Assembly: GCA_013397935.1 (NCBI GenBank)
Contig: VZRN01005010.1
Span: 4,504,160-4,568,159 of the forward strand
Direction: 5' to 3'
Origin: Dasyornis broadbenti
Lineage: Eukaryota > Chordata > Aves > Passeriformes > Dasyornithidae
DNA: 64,000 bases
This document shows, piece after piece, positions 23,083-34,653 of the stretch. How positions within the stretch are numbered: position 1 is the stretch's first letter; every line of letters starts with the position of its first letter. The notes under the pieces are model-generated. The model was not told where the DNA came from and did not search any database. It was given only the letters and a program-made list of their open reading frames with translations. Both the position numbers and the translations under genes were made by a program.

Positions 23083-25491
23083 TCTGGTGAATGGTTGGTT
23101 ACCCACCATGAAGATGAGCTTGAGATGCCAGCAGTCTCCAAAAGCAGGTATTACCAAGAACTCAGCATTATTTGGGTTCAACAAAGAATTGATATGGTAA
23201 GGATGTGTGTCTGTATATGTGTGTGTGCATGTTGTTTTTTTTTTTTCTTCCCAAGGAAACATTAGAAATCAACTTAAGGATATGAACTTAGTTTAAATGT
23301 CAGCCGAAAAACAGCTGCTGAAAAGAGATATGATCCGTGAGCCAAAAAAGTGGGGCTGGGAGGAAGTTGAAATGAGAGATATTTAGTTTGCTAATGCTCC
23401 TGTGTGAGGATAAAAGGGTGAGATGTGGGGAATCTTCTCTGGCACAAGGTCCTGCAAAGTGTTCTGGAAGATTCGGGTTAGCAGAATATGATCTCCCCAT
23501 ATGGCAGGTTTGAAAAAGTGGTGAAAGAAGTCCAAGCATATGCAGCAGTGAGGTAACAGGGCCAGAAGGGTCAGGCACCTGTGACTTTCTAGCCACATTA
23601 AGTTTTTCAGAAGCTGCTTTTTGACTTAACAGAGCAGAGTTTTCCATCACATATGTGTAAAACATTTCATCCATTACAGGTTTCTTGGCTCTTCTGGATT
23701 GATTTTGTTCATGTGTGGGGAAATTTCAAGGAAACAAAACAACAACAAAAAAGCTTCTGAAACACATTTCTTCTCCTGTTTCAAGATTTATCACTCATCC
23801 CATTGAAGCACATGACTTCTCTTGCATTTGAACGATCATATTTTTCAGTGCTGCATGTTGTTATGTGTCTGAAGGCTGCTTAGCACAATTAACATGCAGG
23901 GCTGCAGGAGCTTTCACCTATCACTAGGCATCTTAGGTAGTGCTATAATACAAAACCACTAATAAATCACTGCCTTCTCTCCACTCTAAAACTTTACAGA
24001 GACAATGTGTGAACTCTAGCCACAGGCAAAAAAACCCCCAACTGCCTATCCCTCCTCATATAAAAATGACTTAGAGCAGAGTTTTCCCCAGATAGCTATA
24101 ATCCACAAATAATCCTCACTTGCTACAACAAAAATGACAGAGAAAATATTCGCTATTGCAACACAACTGACTCTTTTACCTTGCAGTGTACTTGAGGAAT
24201 GAGGGGAGGAGAGGATACAAGGGTTCCAGGCAGCAATGTGGGGCTCAGAGCTCCCCACACACCTCAGTTTTTATGCAAGTTCAGGTCACCACTAAGGAGA
24301 GAATGAAAATGCAGCCTCTGAGGAGCCCAGTCAGATCTGGGATTACGTCTGTGGCCATTAAAGTATAGTACAGCAGTCTCCAGAGTGGGCCAGAATTCCT
24401 CATCTTCCATGAATTCAGATCAATGTTCAGGGTGACAGATGGGCAAGTACAAGCAATGACACTAAAATACCTTAAAAAATTAGGATGTCTGACTTCAAAA
24501 TGCATCTTTTACTCCCACAATAGATATGGGAAGGGAGGACCTGGCCCCACTGATCCTTAATCCTTATCTCTTGAAATTCATCCCTATGTAAAAGTAAAGG
24601 TAATGCTCATCCCCATTTTTCTGCCACTAGGGATTAAATGATCTTGTTGTGCCTATTCTCTGAGCTTGTACATGATACTGCTGTCATCCAGAAGGAGCTA
24701 GGGTTATCATGGTCTCTTGGCACATTGCCACTTGCCCTCACCATGGTCACCACTCTGTATCTAGTAAGTCCATTTGCAGCCCACCTTCAAGATAGCAAAT
24801 TGTAAAAATTAATCAATTAGTAATGCAGCACTTCAGAAAAGAGTTATCAAATTTTCCACAGCCAAACGGCCAAAGCTATAAGACCAGAGCTCACACCTAG
24901 CCCATCCTGAAGAGTCTCTCCAGCTAGAAGAGGTGCAGGAAACACAAGCCAGACTTTAAACATGCTTTTGCCTCACCTTTTGAACTACCCTGAATTCACG
25001 AGTCCCTTAGTTTCAGGAACATGTTAGAAAAAATAAGCTGCTGTTAAATGAGGTGAATTCCCCTCTCATCAGCTCACTCCTGCATTTCTGGATGTGTTTT
25101 AAACTGAACCATGTCACAGCACTGGGTGCCTTATCAAACCGTAAGAGATTCTTTAAGCTGGTCTAGGTAATTTCACAGGCCTCAGGAGGGGTACCTTGAG
25201 CTGCACACTTTCCCCTACCATGACTGTGACCATGTTGCAGCAATGCCACACACAGATCAAGGTCTTGGTACAAAATTCCATTTGATACTAAACCTCTTTA
25301 CAGCTGATAGATGTTGGTTTTCTGTCCTTACAGCCTTGTGGACCACGAACATCAGAGAGGACCTGTACCCCAAACCACACTGTCCATTGACAGCAGCATC
25401 CACTGGACATGCACCAGTGCAGATGCAAAGCAAAACACACAGACTGAATCTTCTTCAGTCGTTAAGGTTTCCTTGCTTATTGCAGAATGAA
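23083..25491. other. Unrecognised non-coding DNA
   Basis: A GT-rich/T-rich simple tract is present (23204-23246, ending in 12 T). The minus-strand frame of 124 codons at 23300-23674 has no domain signature. No known repeat was recognised. Confidence 0.5.
23204..23246. repeat. GT-rich microsatellite ending in poly-T
   Basis: Imperfect (TG)n interrupted by CTGTATA and GCATG, followed by 12 T at 23235-23246. Confidence 0.8.
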
Positions 25492-25606
25492 TCTCTCAGA
25501 CACATGGCGTAAATTTTGGGGTGTCCTGTGCAGGGCAAGGAGTGGGACTTGATGATCCTGATGGGTTCCTTTCAACTCAGTAGGTTCTATGAGTCTGTGA
25601 TTCTGT
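25492..25606 (+). mobile_element. CR1 LINE, short 3' end
   Basis: About 115 bp of CR1 3' UTR in sense orientation. It has CTCTCAGACACATGGCGT, then TTTTGGGGTGTCCTGTGCAG, GGAGTGGGACTTGATGATCC, and terminal GTCTGTGATTCTGTG octamers. It overlaps in consensus position with the end of the copy at 2062-2332, though internally different. It is severely 5'-truncated. Confidence 0.9.
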
Positions 25607-26168
25607 GTCTGGTGGGTTGAGATTGCCCACATGCCCAGCAGCACCACAGGGAGCCACCAGGCTGCTGAGGCAATGGGGTGAGCCCGCCGATACCCCACCC
25701 AGCACTTCACCCACACAGCCAGCTCAGCCTGGGGCTGCAGTGCAGGCCAGAATTAAGGCCGTTCTCTGGCATTCGATGTTGTTTGTGACAGCACCCGCAA
25801 AGCATCACAAGTGGATACTATCAAGGATTACTATTTGTGTATTAGTGAGTCACAATACGCCAGATTCATAAGAGCCAGATGTCACAGCTGACCCAGACAA
25901 GGCACTCAGACAGATCCCACGCGTTTCATGTGTCAGCCTTATATCCATTCATAAAACAGCTCCTTCCCAAAATATAAGTCTTGGGAAAATTTAAGATCAT
26001 TGTGCAATTCTAAGTCAAGTTTCAATCAGTTTCTTGGGTTTATTTTTCCCCTTCTTTTTATTTTTTTTTCAGCAGTGGTTGAAAGAAAGGAGGGGCAGGA
26101 AATGATGTCCATCACAGAGGAGGATATAAAAAATGAAAAATATGGGTAGTCAGGCTTGGAAAAATAAC

Positions 26169-26183
26169 TTTTTTTTTTTTTTT
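26169..26183. repeat. Poly-T (15 nt)
   Basis: Homopolymer inside the longest open frame. It is the source of that frame's poly-Phe run. Confidence 0.9.
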
Positions 26184-26319
26184 CCCCCTGCTTTTCAAAA
26201 TGTTACAGCTATAGAAACAATCTCCTGGACAAAGTCAGACAGATGTTTTTTTCTCCCCCCCTCCCTCCCTTTCTTTGGATGGAATGACTTTCTCAAGAGC
26301 ACAGCTGAAAAACCTTTGG

Positions 26320-26341
26320 AAAAAAAAAACACACACACACA
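26320..26341. repeat. Poly-A followed by (CA)n
   Basis: Ten A followed by six CA units. Short microsatellite. Confidence 0.9.
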
Positions 26342-27023
26342 GTCTCAGGCGTTGGAGGTGTCTGGGGCTGAGGATTACAGAAGTTCAAATTGGCTCCCCC
26401 TGTCAAAATTACAGCTGCACAAAAGATGGTACAATGTATCAGCCCAGGGCTCAAAAGGACTTTTTCCGGTTCTCAAGAACGATGCTGGTCTTGAGAAAAC
26501 GCAGCTGTGCTGTGCGCAGCCAGGCTCTGCTGGCCCAGCCAGGGCCTGCCCTCCCCCCGCCCCCCATCCTAAGACGAATTAGTAAGGGTGCCAGCCTGCT
26601 AAAGGATGTGATTAAAGAATACCTCCCTGTGTGCACTTGTCATTTAGGGGTGATTTACTGCCAGGGCATACCCTTTGTAACTTCTTACAATATGTTTTCT
26701 TAGTTTTCACACTTCCCTCTTTAGACTTGAAATTTAATATCTATTCCAGCGGAGTTCTTGCTCCCTTGCCCCCTCTGTCTCACTCTCCCTCTCCATCCAG
26801 CATATTATCTTTGTCCATTGCCCAGATGAAGTGAGCTGATTAAAATTTATATGCATTGTCACTGAGGTGCTGTTTTAACTGTACAAATGTGTTACAAGGC
26901 TGTTGCACTACTCAAGCCCACCCCACCCGGGTGACCCTGCTAATCTCAAACTGCAGCCCTTGTCAGGTGATGACTGCTGAGAGATCCCTTTACAAGCTGC
27001 ACCACACCATGGTTTCGTGGCTC

Positions 27024-27052
27024 TGTGTGTTTCTGTGTGTGTGTGTTGGTGT
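27024..27052. repeat. (TG)n microsatellite
   Basis: Imperfect TG repeat, TGTGTGTTTC then TGTGTGTGTGTG and TTGGTGT. Confidence 0.85.
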
Positions 27053-29479
27053 AAGGTTCCCATGTGTTGCACTTCCACACCACAACATCCACCAGTCAAA
27101 TGCAGGTGCAGCAGTTCAGGGATCTACACCTAGCATGGATATTCTCAGTACAACTCGCCAGATATATTTGCCTATGTGTTTTAAATGACATGTTTCCCCT
27201 TCTTCCTCCTTAGAAAACCCAGAGAATTGACAGGTTATGGAGAGCCAGCTAAATACCTGAGTTAGCAACTCCTAAATAGATACCCCCACATAACATGGTC
27301 TGGCTGTTGCACATGCTGCCGTCTAATGCACGAGAGCAACACAACCTCCTTCTCGCAAAGGCTCAACACTTTGGCTACAAATCGTGTTAAGGTACTCAGA
27401 AACTATAAAGCAAATGGAAATTATATTCTTCAATGGGAAAGGCAGCTGAACTATTCATTTGAAATTCCCATTTTGACCTCTGGACAAATGGCAGCAGCCC
27501 TGAGAACATGAAGATCACCCACCAGCTGCTCAATATTTTTAGTCTGATTATCTTTTACAACTTCTGTTTCTGTACAGCAAGTTTTAAAGGAAATCTCTGT
27601 GATTTGCAGATATGGGAGCACCTGTAAATTTTGGGTTCTTCCCTTGATGTTTGTTTAGGTCCAAAAAATCCTCCTTCCTCTAAACATTTTCTTTCCAAAT
27701 TACTCTCATTCCTTGTAATATATTCTGCCAAGAACTGATGAACTACTATTGTCTTCCTTCCTTCTCACTCAATAGTACCAATTATGCTGCTAAAAAAACA
27801 ACAATTCACCCTATTTCCCCACCCGTCTAATCGCATTCTTCTCTTCAAATCCTGCTTTCAGCTTTTCTATGCTCTGAGGAATTTTCTCACGCTTCCATGC
27901 TAATCTCCACTTCTTCCTATACCCCTCTTCTCCCTTGTTTGTGTTCCCTGCCCACTTGCCTAAAGTTGCTCTCCAAGATCCTTCTGGTGTCTTCCACATA
28001 TTGTTCCTGCCAGCAAGGTCCTCCTGACAATTACAGACCTGCTTCCCATCTATCCGGGCGTCAAATGGTCATTCCCATCTCACTTTTACTTCTGGCAGGT
28101 GTATCAGCCTGGAAACAGCCCATGTAAATCATGCATATCCAGAATGGTACATTTAATATGTAAAATATTAGACTGCTGTCAGGCTAGGCCATTTCCTTTG
28201 AGATTTAAAATGCTGTCTTAGATTTCGTCTAACTTGTTAAAAATTAGCTACATACCAAAATTTTTCATTTTTCAGCAGAATACCTCTCATTCAATCTCTG
28301 GTTAGTGCCAAAACATAAACATACCACTAGATGCACTGTGCCACCTTTGACAAGGCACATTATTTTTTCACTCTAGTTTAACTCCCTCTGTAAAATAGAT
28401 GAGAGCAGCTCTTCTCTGAGCCAGCACAGATTGAGATATCTTATCAATCACCTTTATCTGTTCTGTCCATTTATAAATTCTTCAGAGATTTGATATATCA
28501 AAGTACATTGCCAGATATAATAAAACCTCCAATCTCAATCTATACTACTGTACCTTATCTATAATAACAATGTAGTGAAATTTAGTTATTACTTTTCCAG
28601 TGCTCTGAGCATGGAAGACACTGCATTAGTGCCAACAAGGTGCTTTGTTTGCTTTTGGTCAGGGCTGCTCTGCAGCAGGAGTAGTAGTAAAATAAAAGAA
28701 TAAATCATTCACCAGGAATTGTTCTGTCAGGTCCAGTATTATTACTGCAGTCAACTGCATACAATTAAATATATTAAAATATTTACAGTCTTTATTTTAA
28801 ATTATATATTCTGGATTACTTTCAAAATATTCTCAAATTCATACCATTGTGTTTTACAGTAGCTATATTGTGTAAAGCATGCAATAAGTAGGCTCCATAA
28901 CACAGCAATTTTGATCAGTGATATTGAGAGCATATTGCACAAGGCATATATTTTTCTTTTTTTCTCCAAAAAAAATTATTATCCTGAATTCAAAACTCTT
29001 GGAAACATTTGGAAATGAGGGGGATTTTCCACTGGTGCTAGCTCATTTCAAGATGAAATATAGGCCGACACTCTCCCATATAATTTTTCTCTTCTTGCTT
29101 TCTGAGGAGATACAGGATTAAATCCAAAGCTTATTGAATTTATAGATTATTAACACTAGTTATACCGAGGTACAATGTCTACCAAGATTCCCCTATCATT
29201 TTTGTTCTAACTTTTGTGTATAAATTCAGTTCTCATGGAAGCAGGGAGAAGAAAAATCTGATATCACTGACTAAAGTCAATATAATAGAAGCAGATGCTG
29301 TGCTAGCTTCTACTCAAAGCTTTCCCAGTACTTCTGATTCAGTTTCGTATATCCTGTCCTGTACCAAATCTTATGTCTTTCCCGAACGAGATCAGCAATT
29401 GTCTTTCATTGCAACTTAAGTAACAGAGCTCTGTGGTTTGCCAAATGTCTTGTCAAAATTAAAATGTCCTCATTAAAAA

Positions 29480-29527
29480 NNNNNNNNNNNNNNNNNNNNN
29501 NAAAAATTAAAAAAAATTAAAAAAAAA
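29480..29527. other. Assembly gap (22 N) beside A-rich sequence
   Basis: Twenty-two N (29480-29501) are flanked by a short A-run and by AAAAATTAA repeats. As with the first gap, the break coincides with a low-complexity A tract. Confidence 0.95.
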
Positions 29528-32500
29528 GTAAACATATTTGCAATCAAAATTTATGAAGGTCAAACCTTTTACTCTTCTCCAAGACCTGATAGCAGGGTTG
29601 TCAAGGCAGAGGCATATCAACACTGGTATTCTAGTAGGGTTGGCCTCCCTTGTTTAGACCTGTGCTGTGGGTATGCATGGACAAGACCTTTCGTAAGCCT
29701 AGTGGATGAAGCAGGGTCAGAGGCAAAAGTGCTAAATTTCGTGTTTATCTCTTATACCAATGCAAACCATGCTACCAGCATGGTACTCCACTTAGCATGT
29801 AGAAAAGTGCTACCAGACAAAATAAATCACATTTTATCTTGCTGTAAAGCCATAGATGGTGATTTGCAGGCTCAGTGCCATTCTTTCCTTTATATTCATT
29901 GCCTATGGAGTTTCTTACATCATAACTGGGAATTCTAAATTGGCATTTTACAGGAATACTGAAATATATGCCTCTTACACAGCCTTGAATGTTGCACAAT
30001 TCCTTCTATCATGTTTCCAGTGTCAGCTAATTTGCTAAGTTAATCACTTGCACTGAACAAGGCAGAGATGTAGGAGGAAACAAGTGGCATGTGATCACAC
30101 AGTTATAGCCTATGTTAATGTGTACATTCATGGTGTACATGGGGACAAATGAAGGCAGGAGAGGCTGTTAAAATGTTCTACTTCCTTTAGTTACCCAGAT
30201 ACAAACAGCACCAAGTCATGCTAGTTCTCAGGATTCATTTAGGGAAAGACAGCACAGCATATGCTCGCTGTCACATCCTGAGGAGACTAGCACTATACAC
30301 GCTTTTGCTAGTGTTATCTTGATAGGGATTATGGACACAAAACCAAATTATCTCCAGTCAGCTTCTCCTTAGTAACCACCCCCGTGAACACTATCAACAC
30401 TTTATAGATGTGTTATAGTTTATTTTTCTTTCACTTGGTAGTAAACACCTCAGCCTTGAATTACCTCACCACCATTTACACCAGGGCAGTTATGCACTGG
30501 ATACATGGTAGGCTGTTGTCCTATGGAAGTCTTCTCTATTTGGAAAACACAACTAACAGACTTGAAATCGATAAGACAAAGCAGAAGTCCAACTTTTATT
30601 CAAGAAAATAATAAATTAAATATTAATAATTGTGTGTGTACCCACTCAAATAGCCCCTCTTCTTAGCCAGTCATGTGGGAGTACTATCTTCTTGGCCCAC
30701 TGCAGGTGGGATAAAGAAAACCCACTACTTTATTTTATTGGTCACCTGTGGCATTATCTGTGTGTTTCCTTACATCTTCTTGTAAAAGGGGATGGCTCCT
30801 ATCAAAGATGACATAGTGCTAATGTGGCTTGATGTTGTATAGTAATTACAGTGTTCTGAAAAATATTAAAATCCAAAAATGGTCATTGCCACCAGAATAA
30901 ACAACAATGTTCTTGGTAACAGAGGTTTGAATACTCTTTGCCTGTAGGACATTCACAGAACTGGCATGTACCGTAAGCCTCACTTTAAGCAGAATATCCA
31001 ACCTACCCCAAAGCTTAACTTTTTATAGACGGATCACAGCAATAAAATAACCTTCCATCTTGAATGTGCCTCTCTGTTTTATCTTCCAGCACTACCATAA
31101 ATAACCTCTGTTATAACATTAAAGATAAGTTGGAAAATAGCATATTCAGGAATTCACTTATTAGATTTTTAAACAGGAGAGTTTCATTCTCATTGGTTTC
31201 TATTCCTGTATACTTTGCTAACACAGCTCCCTCCCTGGTGCTTACCACAGCTAGGACTGCATCAATATGCCTGTTATAGATGTCATATTTCCAGCACTTA
31301 CAGCTCAGCCGTTGGTATTTTGCTTTGGACTGGCCGTGGAAATTCAAGCCTATAACCCAAAAGCATGTATAAATGCTCCATTTACTCACAGAAAACCTCT
31401 CCTGCCAGCTACCTAAACAGAAAGCTTTAGGAACAACAGCTAAAAATAAGTCCCTACAATATTGGCTTTAACCACCTGTTACTGCAGGCAATTTCCAATT
31501 ATAATCCTAAGCATCACAATAGATCAGGCGACAATATGGTCTGTTACAATACAATTTTGAGCTTTCAAAATTTGCTTTTTAGCAGTAGTGTTTTAAAATA
31601 CCGTCAATCACATTTGCACGTGATAGCCTACAACTGTTCCAAAGAAGAGTGGTAGGAAAACAGCCTTTGACTCAAGAGCTCTCAGATTAATTTGTGCTGT
31701 GGTCACACATGTAGCCACAGCAAATTCACAGTGGTCATGGTTGCCAGACACACAACAGAGTTATAAAAAGTGAGCCTTTACACGGTGGTTGCACACAAAG
31801 TCTCTGGTGGCCGCATTTGGAAATTGCTGGTTTAACAAATACAATTCTTTAAGAGACTGGGAGCCTCAGTTCGTCTTTTGATTCAAAAACAAATTCACTT
31901 GGACGAGTCATCTTTGCTTGCCATACTTGTTTAACTTGCCAGTTCCTCCCTCAATTCAGCACCTCCCTCTGTGCAGTCCTGTGGGGTGGGCTTTTTCCAT
32001 CAGTGACTGGAATTGACAGCAAGCCTAAACACTGCACAGGCACCGGTAGGAAAAGAAGAGCCGCCTTTGGAGTTAAATATTTACCAACTGTGTACAAGTT
32101 TTTCCCCTCTTCATTTGACAGTTCTTGGCAACATCAGGGCTTGTATGAAAAGCACAGTTCTTAGTTGAATCCAAAGCCAGTTCCACTCAAGCACAGGTAG
32201 TGCAAGATTTCTAACAGGGCCTCACAGCTGTAGTTCAGCACTGACCTTCAAACCCCTCCCTGTGGATGGAAAAATAAAGAAATAAGCCACAGCAATGTGT
32301 CAGCTGGCAACATTTTGGCACCCACCTCCAAAATGTTGTGAGTCCCAGGACTGATGCCTAAGAGTCTTCTCTAATCCATTAAATACATGTTCTCAAATGA
32401 CCTTTTGCTACTAGAAAACTCACCAAATAAAAGAAAGTGATCCTTGCCTACTCAGTCCTGGACCTTGTAGTTGTGACTCTCACTGTGACGCCATTTAATG

Positions 32501-34609
32501 CCATTTAATACTAAATGCTGTAACAGAATTTATCATTAAAGTCACTTTTCCAGGACTGAGCCATCAATACATTTCAGCAGTTGCTTTTTCTCATAGAACA
32601 AATTATCTCCAAAAATGCAAAGTATTCTCCTCTTCCAGTAACAGATGGTCCTGCAACATTAGAGAACTGAGTCTTATCAATAACACCCTCAGCTACACAG
32701 GAAAAAAGAAAGCTTCCTGAGCTACAATGTAAAGTACCATTTACTGCCACAAGGGAATGTCTGGAAATGCCAGAGCTCCTAGAGCACACTGGCTTAAAAC
32801 AGGAGATACAAGATCCTGGGGGGGCAATTCATGATGACTTTCCGACCTATGGAATGTTTCCATGGGGAGAAAGAGGGGAAGAAGGAATGTAATTGTGAGT
32901 TAAAAAGCAGCGTTGTAGTCTGGAGGGGTGATAGGGTTTGGCTGATGGTGGCTGATGACCTTACCCTGGGAATGGCACGACTGGAGGAGCACTCCTGTGT
33001 TGCAGGGAATCCAGCAAGGGTACAGCTTGAGTGCATGATAACAAAAAACACTGGAGAGGTAGCAGAGACTCTGATAAATGAAGAAACTCCTTTTCCAAGC
33101 TCCCCCTAATGAAGGTGCTTGCAATTTCTTTCTAAAAAGGGAAAAATGAGAGGAAGAAAAGGAGGAATGGGCACCCATTCTCATTAAAATCCTTCCTTAG
33201 GCTGCCAGCTACACACCCACACTCTAACTGCCTATTTATGTGCCATGGCTGGGTGGCTTCAGAACATGGCACAGGAAACCCAGGGCCCTTACTTGCATGT
33301 TGTCTACATGGACCACCAAAGCTCTAACCCAACACATGCCTGCCTTTGCACTGACCCTTTGTAGAGGGTGGTAGTCACAGAGACTACAGCATAAAATGTA
33401 ATGTTAACATCAGTACCAGAAATATGGTTATTATTAGTGGGATTTTGCCCTCACTTGTACTTCACACCCCAAAGATATTTCCTTTCCCTTTGAAGCAGGA
33501 GCCTTTCCTCCTGTCCTTTCACACACACATCCTTGCTTTAACTCTGTTCAGAGAAAAAGCAAAAGAAAAAGCACTAGACACTGTCAAATTACACAGAAAA
33601 TGGAGGGGCGGGGGCGGTTCTTCTCATGGGAAAGGCCTAGTATTTTTCAGCTAGCCCAAATATATTCCATCAAATATCCTAGTTATAGCTGAACTTTGTA
33701 GAAGAACCTAAAAGATTTTCTTACAAGCAGTCATTCTAAATTGAGTTTGCTCTCTTTCAAAATCGTATGCACCAGTGCTATCAGAATTATGGTATACAAC
33801 TTTTCAATATTACCACACCTGAGAAAAATCAAGTTTCTGTTGGCCTGCTTTCTCCTACCACCCCTCAAACTCTTTTTCTCTGACAGGCAGAAAAGCAGCT
33901 TAGTGAAAGTTCTACAACTTTTCTTACATTTTGATCCTTGTTTCTTTTCTGTAGTTAGTTTCAAAGCACACGTGGTTTTAGTAACTTTCTCCAGAAAATA
34001 TAGTGCTTGCATCTAGCTGAATTCGAAATGGAGGGCAGGCCACCTGTGGAAAATCTGCTCTTGGTCTTATGAAAAAGAAAAAAAGCCACGTTCTGGGTGT
34101 GCTCTAGGTTAGTTCTCCAGTTCTAAGTGCACAACGCTGGCCTAAGCTCAGCTGAAGCCTAATTTTAGGCACCTGACCCTCACGATCCAATCCAAACTGC
34201 AGCTCTTAGTTGTCTGAACTTCCTATTTATGGATGGAGAGACTTGTGTCAGGGTGAAATGTACCACAACCCACATAAGAAAAAAAGCCACCAAAATTAGC
34301 TGTGACAGCTATTAGTTACATGTGTCTTTAAAAAGGAGAGTGGAAAGACCTACTGGACAGGTACTGAGCCTGCAAGGTGCATTAACAAGCACGAAGGTCT
34401 CAAATGACATGGGAGGCTTTAGGATGAAAGAGAAAGACAGGGCAAGGTGTGAAGAAGCACTTTCTTGTGACCAGCTAACACTTACTGCTACCAGGAAAAT
34501 CGCCATGTTGCATAGAAGCAACAACCAGCCTGGCGAGACACTGTTCAGAGAAGAGGTGCATAAACTTTTTAAAATTTCTATTCTGTTATCACTACTTTAA
34601 GCTCTTTCT

Positions 34610-34613
<4 letters not shown>
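29528..34613. other. Unrecognised non-coding DNA
   Basis: No gene or known repeat was identified. Overlapping frames on opposite strands at 31064-31389, 32794-33184 and 33731-34016 have no domain signature, and each has a rival in the opposite frame. A GC-box-like GGGGCGGGGGCGG lies at 33605-33617. A 14-bp inverted repeat, GCCTAATTTTAGGC, lies at 34157-34170. Confidence 0.5.
33605..33617 (+). promoter_or_regulatory. GC-box-like motif (Sp1/KLF type)
   Basis: GGGGCGGGGGCGG contains two overlapping GGGCGG cores in an otherwise AT-rich, CpG-poor setting. Sp/KLF factors bind such boxes. No TATA box, CpG island or recognised first exon accompanies it, so use as a promoter is unproven. Confidence 0.25.

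Positions 34614-34651
<38 letters not shown>
34614..34651. repeat. Poly-A (38 nt)
   Basis: Uninterrupted A-run. A 92-codon frame ends just upstream (34322-34600), which raises the idea of a retroposed transcript. No parent gene was recognised and no target-site duplication was visible. Confidence 0.95.

Positions 34652-34653
<2 letters not shown>

Larger units (their letters stand above)
25607..29479. other. Non-coding DNA with GC-richer patches
   Basis: GC-richer sequence lies at 25600-25740 and 26450-26580. The longest open frame of the window (26133-26582, 149 codons) crosses poly-T, poly-A and CA tracts and looks fortuitous. The 26590-27110 and 27320-27560 stretches have mixed composition of the kind often seen in conserved non-coding elements. 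This is only an impression. Confidence 0.45.

Noticed and set aside
23300..23674. 124-codon minus-strand open frame
   Set aside because: A second overlapping frame exists on the same strand, and neither shows a domain.
26133..26582. 149-codon plus-strand open frame, the longest in the window
   Set aside because: It runs through poly-T, poly-A and CA tracts, overlaps a second long frame on the same strand, and has no domain or protein-like composition.
31064..31389. Opposed open frames on both strands
   Set aside because: Mutual shadows with no domain. The same holds at 32794-33184 and 33731-34016.
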